Assembly (NCBI GenBank): GCA_002453165.1
Contig: DKGH01000116.1
Location: 1 to 38,628, forward strand
Length of the DNA stretch: 38,628 bases
Direction of reading: 5' to 3'
Source of the DNA: Verrucomicrobia bacterium UBA6775
GTDB taxonomy: Bacteria > Verrucomicrobiota > Verrucomicrobiia > Limisphaerales > UBA1096
The notes beneath the pieces were generated by a model that saw only the letters and a list, made by a program, of their open reading frames with translations, had not been told where the DNA came from and made no database searches. The position numbers were made by a program, and so were the translations under genes. Of the stretch, positions 35,197 to 38,628 are shown one piece after another (the first letter of the stretch is position 1; the number at the start of each line of letters is the position of its first letter).

Positions 35197-36594
35197 ATGA
35201 GTCTTTTTCGGTCAACCGGATTTGCGTTTGCCGTGGTCGCTGTGCTTGCGCTTGGCCAAGCGCGGGAGGCGGAGGCCAAGCGGCCAAACATTTTGTTTGT
35301 GATGGCCGATGACCTCGGCTGGATGGACCTCGCCTGTCAGGGTAACAATCTTGTGGAGACACCGCATCTCGACAGCTTGGCCAAGCAGGGGATGCGGTTC
35401 ACCAATGCTTATGCGGCAGCACCGGTTTGTTCGCCCACAAGGGCCGCTGTGCTCACGGGGCAGGCTCCAGCCCGGCTTGGCATGACCTCGCACCTGCCGG
35501 GAAAATTTTTTCCGAAAGACAACCGGCCGCAACCGGCGGACATGATTCCGGCGATTGGGCCGGAGCATGTTACGATTGCCGAGCGCCTGAAGGAGGCGGG
35601 TTACGCAAACGCGTTCCTTGGCAAATGGCACATCGCGCCGAGCGTCGGAAAACAGGGCAGGGTGGCGGACGAGCATTCGCCGTTGAATCAAGGGTTCGAC
35701 ATTAACATCGGCGGCGCCTCGTATGGCGGGCCACCGAGTTTTTTCTCGCCGTACCGTATCGCGACACTGCCGGATGGCGAACCGGGGGAATACCTGCCGG
35801 ATCGGTTGGTGAACGAGACGATCGGATTCATACGGGATAATAAATCGAAACCGTGGATGGTGCATCTTTGGTTTTACACCGTGCACTGGCCGATGCAGGC
35901 GCCGGAGGCGTTGTTGAAAAAGTATGAGAATCGCAAGGGGCCGGGACTGAACGACACCCGCTACGGCGCGATGATCGAGGCGATGGACCTGGCGATGGGC
36001 CGGTTGCTGGCATCGCTCGAGTCGCTTGGCCAAGCGGAGAACACGTTGGTCGTGTTTACGAGTGACAATGGCGGCTTCGCGGGGGTGTCGGATTGCCGGC
36101 CGCTGCGCGAATCAAAGGGGCACTTGTACGAGGGTGGCATCCGGGTGCCAATGATCGTGCGTTGGCCGGGGCAGGTGGCGGCTGGGGTAGTCAATCACGA
36201 GCCGGTGGTCAGCATGGATTTTTACCCGACATTCATTGAGATGGCCGGGCTCAAGCCAAGCGCGACCAAGCCGATCGACGGGGAAAGCCTCTTGCGGTTG
36301 TTTCGCGGACAGGGAAAGCCCAAGCGGTCGGAGTTGTTTTTTCATTTCCCAAACTACGCTTGGCACATGGGCAACAGGCTGGGCGGTGCGGTACGCTCCG
36401 GCGACTACAAGTTGATCCGCAACTACGACGACCAGTCGCTCGAGCTTTACAACCTCAAGTCTGACCTCGGCGAATCGAAGAATCTGGTCAAGCGTCGGCC
36501 GCGTCTGGCCAAGCGACTGGATCAAAAGTTGTCCGCTTGGCTTAAGAAAACCTCGGCAAAAATGCCCAAGCTATCCAAGCCAAGCGAAAGATAA
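35197..36594 (+). CDS. Exported formylglycine-dependent sulfatase (S1 family), no. 6
   Basis: A 465-residue arylsulfatase-A-like enzyme. The ATG at 35197 gives a signal peptide of about 27 residues ending AEA-K; a GTG at 35170 would add nine. Active-site features are FVMADDLGWMD (Asp pair 38-39), the maturation motif C78-S-P-T-R82 in APVCSPTRAAVLTGQAP, NAFLGKWHIAPSVGKQG, FYTVHWPMQAPEAL and FTSDNGGFAG. The last part, HLYEGGIRVPMIVRWPG and GDYKLIRNYDDQSLELYNL, is typical of the C-terminal subdomain. Three perfect iterated palindromes lie inside the gene (signal peptide, LDSLAKQG and SLGQA). It is followed by a T-rich stretch without a hairpin, then the metal-handling cassette 45 bases later, which may be separately regulated. 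Confidence 0.93.
   Translation: MSLFRSTGFAFAVVAVLALGQAREAEAKRPNILFVMADDLGWMDLACQGNNLVETPHLDSLAKQGMRFTNAYAAAPVCSPTRAAVLTGQAPARLGMTSHLPGKFFPKDNRPQPADMIPAIGPEHVTIAERLKEAGYANAFLGKWHIAPSVGKQGRVADEHSPLNQGFDINIGGASYGGPPSFFSPYRIATLPDGEPGEYLPDRLVNETIGFIRDNKSKPWMVHLWFYTVHWPMQAPEALLKKYENRKGPGLNDTRYGAMIEAMDLAMGRLLASLESLGQAENTLVVFTSDNGGFAGVSDCRPLRESKGHLYEGGIRVPMIVRWPGQVAAGVVNHEPVVSMDFYPTFIEMAGLKPSATKPIDGESLLRLFRGQGKPKRSELFFHFPNYAWHMGNRLGGAVRSGDYKLIRNYDDQSLELYNLKSDLGESKNLVKRRPRLAKRLDQKLSAWLKKTSAKMPKLSKPSER
35248..35263. repeat. Iterated palindrome, 16-mer copy
   Basis: Perfect GCGCTTGGCCAAGCGC in the signal-peptide region of sulfatase 6, read as A-L-G-Q-A. Confidence 0.9.
35375..35386. repeat. Iterated palindrome, 12-mer copy
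   Basis: Perfect GCTTGGCCAAGC in sulfatase 6, encoding L-A-K at the position equivalent to the copy at 30144 in sulfatase 5. Confidence 0.9.
36023..36036. repeat. Iterated palindrome, 14-mer copy
   Basis: Perfect CGCTTGGCCAAGCG in sulfatase 6, encoding S-L-G-Q-A; last copy in the window. Confidence 0.9.
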
Positions 36595-36639
36595 TTTTTT
36601 TTAACTTGCTTTTAGTCAAGTGCGAGCAAACTTTGCCCC

Positions 36640-37035
36640 GTGACGTTCATTCGTCGTTTCATCGCGTTAATACTGTTACTGGCCTGGGTGCCAGCGTCTT
36701 CGCACTGCCTGTTGGCAGCGGCATTGCAGAATGCGGTGGTCGATTGTTGTGCTGAGGCAAAGCAACAGTCGGGCGGTGAGTCACACCATGATTCCGGCTG
36801 TTGCCCATTCTGCGGCACCTTCCAGTCGGGTAAATACCTCACCTCTTCCAAGGATAAACAGGACCCCGGCAATGAGACGCAGTTAATCGTTTCGCCATTG
36901 TCTCAGCATTCGCTGAAAACGACCGCCCAAACGGCGCAGTCCTTCATTCCTCACGTAAGTCCGCCCGAGACTGCCAGTTGGCAGTTCAAGACCCGGTCGG
37001 CGCGCATGGGCCGTTCGCCTAATGCTTCCTTCTAG
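36640..37035 (+). CDS. Small exported Cys/His-rich protein
   Basis: A 131-residue protein with a GTG start and a signal peptide (about 1-27). I do not recognise the family. The mature N-terminus carries C36-C37, then H49-H50 and the cluster C54-C55-P-F-C58, a pattern that could bind a soft metal such as copper, zinc or mercury; the remainder is polar and probably disordered. It is followed 104 bases later by an exported HMA-domain protein and then an outer-membrane protein, which supports a metal-related role, by inference only. Upstream, between 36595 and 36639, is a T run and the interrupted dyad CTTG-N8-CAAG that might be an operator but is too weak to call. Confidence 0.7.
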   Translation: MTFIRRFIALILLLAWVPASSHCLLAAALQNAVVDCCAEAKQQSGGESHHDSGCCPFCGTFQSGKYLTSSKDKQDPGNETQLIVSPLSQHSLKTTAQTAQSFIPHVSPPETASWQFKTRSARMGRSPNASF

Positions 37036-37139
37036 GAGCCGTTTTGGGTTCCGCATCCCGACACGTTGAGAGGCATGAGTGTGCCCATCAATACGCAAAC
37101 ATTGGTTTGCAAAAATTAAAAATAAATAAAAAGAAACAA

Positions 37140-37583
37140 ATGAATTTAATTAAAAAAAGTGTGAAGAATTGGGCCGCCATAATGGTTGTGGTGGCATTGG
37201 GTGTGACATCAGCCTCGGCGGCGGATGGTGATCCGGACGCGAAGCAGGAGGTGCGAAATGTTGCCGCCGTCAAGTTGCTAAAGGAGCACAAAGATATGTC
37301 GCTGGTTTACGTCAAGGGACTTGTTTGCCCGTCATGCGCGATAGGCATCCGGGTCAAGTTGAGCAAACTTCCGTTCGTGGATTCTACTCGCTATAAGCGC
37401 GGCATCGACATGGACGCCAAGACGCAGTTACTTACGATCGCGTTACTTCCCATGGTTAAGGCGAATGCCGAGGAAGTTGAAAAGGCTATCACTGATGCTG
37501 GCTACGAGCCAGTTGAGAGATATTGGCTCGAGGGTGATAAACTAAAAACAACTACCTTTGCCTCCGTAAAGAAGTCAAAATAG
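37140..37583 (+). CDS. Exported heavy-metal-associated (HMA) domain protein
   Basis: A 147-residue protein with a signal peptide (about 1-27, ASA-A) and a single HMA-like ferredoxin fold. VKGLVC63PSC66AIGIRVKLSKL gives the CxxC metal site, followed by LTIALLPMVKANAEEVEKAITDAGYEPV with the usual beta-alpha pattern. HMA domains normally shuttle copper, mercury or zinc in the cytoplasm; an exported single-domain version implies periplasmic metal capture. The ATG at 37140 was chosen because it starts the signal peptide; longer in-frame starts from 37044 run through sequence without coding character. The outer-membrane gene starts two bases after this stop, and the Cys/His-rich protein precedes it, so the three form a likely metal-handling operon. 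Confidence 0.87.
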   Translation: MNLIKKSVKNWAAIMVVVALGVTSASAADGDPDAKQEVRNVAAVKLLKEHKDMSLVYVKGLVCPSCAIGIRVKLSKLPFVDSTRYKRGIDMDAKTQLLTIALLPMVKANAEEVEKAITDAGYEPVERYWLEGDKLKTTTFASVKKSK

Positions 37584-37585
37584 TT

Positions 37586-38401
37586 ATGTTAATTCGACGA
37601 GTGACGCTGCTCGGTGCTGCGTTTTCTTCTTTGATTGCTTCTGCTGACGAGCCGATCATGAACATGATGCCACGCTGGGATAATGGCTGGGGCGTCCAAA
37701 TGATTAATGAATATCGTCATGAAAATGATCTACTTTTGGGCGATCGAATTGCTTACTCCGGTTTCAGTGAAGATGTTCATCTTTTACATTTTCAGGGGGT
37801 TTACACCTGGGATCGCTCCATTAGGTTGACCTACAAAATCCCTTATGTTTTGGATGCTCGACGTGAAATGCCTGATGGCCTCGGAGGTAAGCATATAGAT
37901 CATGATAATGGTTTAGGCGATGCCACATTGGCTTTGCCATTAAAGAAATATTTCAACCTTGATGGGCGTAGTGGTTCTTGGACAATCAAACCACTACTGC
38001 GTGTACCTTTGGCTGGTGACGACAATTATGAAATCTATGATGGTGAATGGGGTGGGGGATTGGGTTTGAGTTACGAATTTGAAATGCCTCGGTTTGCGTT
38101 TTTGAGTTCTGTTAGCCATTGGGCTTTCGATAATAAAAAACCATCTGAAACTGGTTTTTCTCTGGATTTGGGTTATAAATTTTATCCTCTCGAAACAAAT
38201 AGTCAGATTCTGTGGGAGACTGACTTTCTTTACAAAGAAAATGGAACTGAGACTCTTCTCTCTGGGCCAGCGTTTTATTGGAATTTTAATGATGTCACTC
38301 ATATGAGATTGGAGTGGAAACATGATTTTCACAATCGCCAGGGCACGCTGGATCATGGCAATGGCGACCGTTTTCTGCTGAGTCTGGGTATGGTGTTTTG
38401 A
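37586..38401 (+). CDS. Outer-membrane beta-barrel protein (transporter/porin-like)
   Basis: A 271-residue protein with signal peptide (about 1-20) and alternating amphipathic strands ending in phenylalanine (LLSLGMVF), the usual C-terminus of outer-membrane barrels. Segments such as GVYTWDRSIRLTYKIPYVLD, GLGDATLALPLKKYF and SWTIKPLLRVPLAGD recall the MetA-pathway-type transporter family of putative outer-membrane channels. The specific family is a moderate guess. It begins two bases after the HMA gene, suggesting that it moves the same metal ion or complex across the outer membrane. The gene is noticeably more AT-rich than the sulfatase region before it and carries no iterated palindrome. No terminator was found in the 71 bases that follow. 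Confidence 0.75.
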   Translation: MLIRRVTLLGAAFSSLIASADEPIMNMMPRWDNGWGVQMINEYRHENDLLLGDRIAYSGFSEDVHLLHFQGVYTWDRSIRLTYKIPYVLDARREMPDGLGGKHIDHDNGLGDATLALPLKKYFNLDGRSGSWTIKPLLRVPLAGDDNYEIYDGEWGGGLGLSYEFEMPRFAFLSSVSHWAFDNKKPSETGFSLDLGYKFYPLETNSQILWETDFLYKENGTETLLSGPAFYWNFNDVTHMRLEWKHDFHNRQGTLDHGNGDRFLLSLGMVF

Positions 38402-38472
38402 TTTTATTTTACGCTTGGCGAATCGTGAGCTGACTTGACCTGCCGTTTGGTCGATAGAAGAATCTGGCCTTC

Positions 38473-38628
38473 ATGACCCGGTTGTTCGCCATTTTTCTTT
38501 TCAACACCATGATAGCAAACGCAGGTGTTGAAGAATATCTGCGTGACATCAAGCCGGTGCTCAAGGAACGTTGTTATGCCTGTCACGGGGCATTGAAGCA
38601 GAAGGCGGGGCTGCGTGTGGATTCAGCG
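38473..38628 (+). CDS. Planctomycete-type cytochrome C (PSD1-like) protein, N-terminal fragment
   Basis: The first 52 codons of a gene cut by the right edge. The ATG at 38473 starts a signal peptide (MTRLFAIFLFNTMIANA), followed by EEYLRDIKPVLKERCYACHG and then ALKQKAGLRVDSA. This is the opening of the planctomycete cytochrome C domain with its CxxCH haem motif, normally followed by DUF1549 and DUF1553 domains in proteins of 900-1,100 residues. A DUF1501 gene would be expected further downstream. It would be the third member of this family in under 30 kb. Confidence 0.85.
   Translation, partial: MTRLFAIFLFNTMIANAGVEEYLRDIKPVLKERCYACHGALKQKAGLRVDSA

Noticed and set aside
36595..36639. Interrupted dyad CTTG-N8-CAAG before the Cys/His-rich gene as a metal-regulator operator
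   Set aside because: The half-sites are only four bases and no regulator gene is nearby; too weak to call.

Overview
The window looks like chromosomal DNA of a marine or sediment bacterium of the Planctomycetes-Verrucomicrobia-Chlamydiae group, most likely a Verrucomicrobiota. This is an inference from gene content: six formylglycine-type sulfatases, DUF1549/DUF1553 proteins with CxxCH haem motifs paired with DUF1501 proteins, DUF1080, ThuA, CRTAC1-type FG-GAP protein and very large repeat-rich secreted proteins. No rRNA, tRNA, transposase, integrase, phage gene or CRISPR array was seen.

Layout. 1-1627 (minus): a sodium:solute symporter running off the left edge, preceded by an enolase-superfamily acid-sugar dehydratase resembling L-rhamnonate dehydratase. 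1734-4759 (plus): GNAT acetyltransferase, an unrecognised possible beta-propeller protein and a membrane acyltransferase. 4756-8797 (minus): sulfatase, ThuA protein, sulfatase. 8798-9189: a divergent intergenic region packed with dispersed repeats. 9190-14536 (plus): sulfatase, DUF1549/DUF1553 protein, DUF1501 protein and class I glutamine amidotransferase, the last three joined by 4-base start/stop overlaps. About 14.3-23.3 kb: an AT-rich island (roughly one third GC, against about 60% around it) with three secreted proteins: DUF1573, a 1,114-residue FG-GAP/ASPIC-UnbV protein and a 1,371-residue protein with four tandem ligand-binding-like modules, closed by a clear terminator. 23229-31472 (plus): DUF1080, cytochrome-DUF1549-DUF1553, DUF1501 and two sulfatases, tightly packed. 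31485-35139 (minus): SMP-30 lactonase, serine hydrolase and AmpG-like transporter. 35197-36594: a sixth sulfatase. 36640-38401: a cassette of Cys/His-rich exported protein, exported HMA-domain protein and outer-membrane protein. The right edge cuts the start of another cytochrome-type DUF1549 protein.

Together the genes suggest desulfation and catabolism of sulfated, probably rhamnose- or uronate-containing algal polysaccharide: exported sulfatases remove sulfate, DUF1080, SMP-30 and serine hydrolase act on released sugars or lactones, and the acid-sugar dehydratase and symporter take up and process products. The DUF1549/DUF1553-DUF1501 pairs have no known biochemical role but travel with the sulfatases.

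The most striking non-gene signal is a highly iterated palindrome. The 12-mer GCTTGGCCAAGC occurs 17 times, 12 of them as the 14-mer CGCTTGGCCAAGCG and six as perfect 16-mers, mostly inside coding sequences in different reading frames (encoding LAK, LGQA or AWPS). It is absent from 12210 to 30143, which includes the AT-rich island and the adjoining GC-rich operon.
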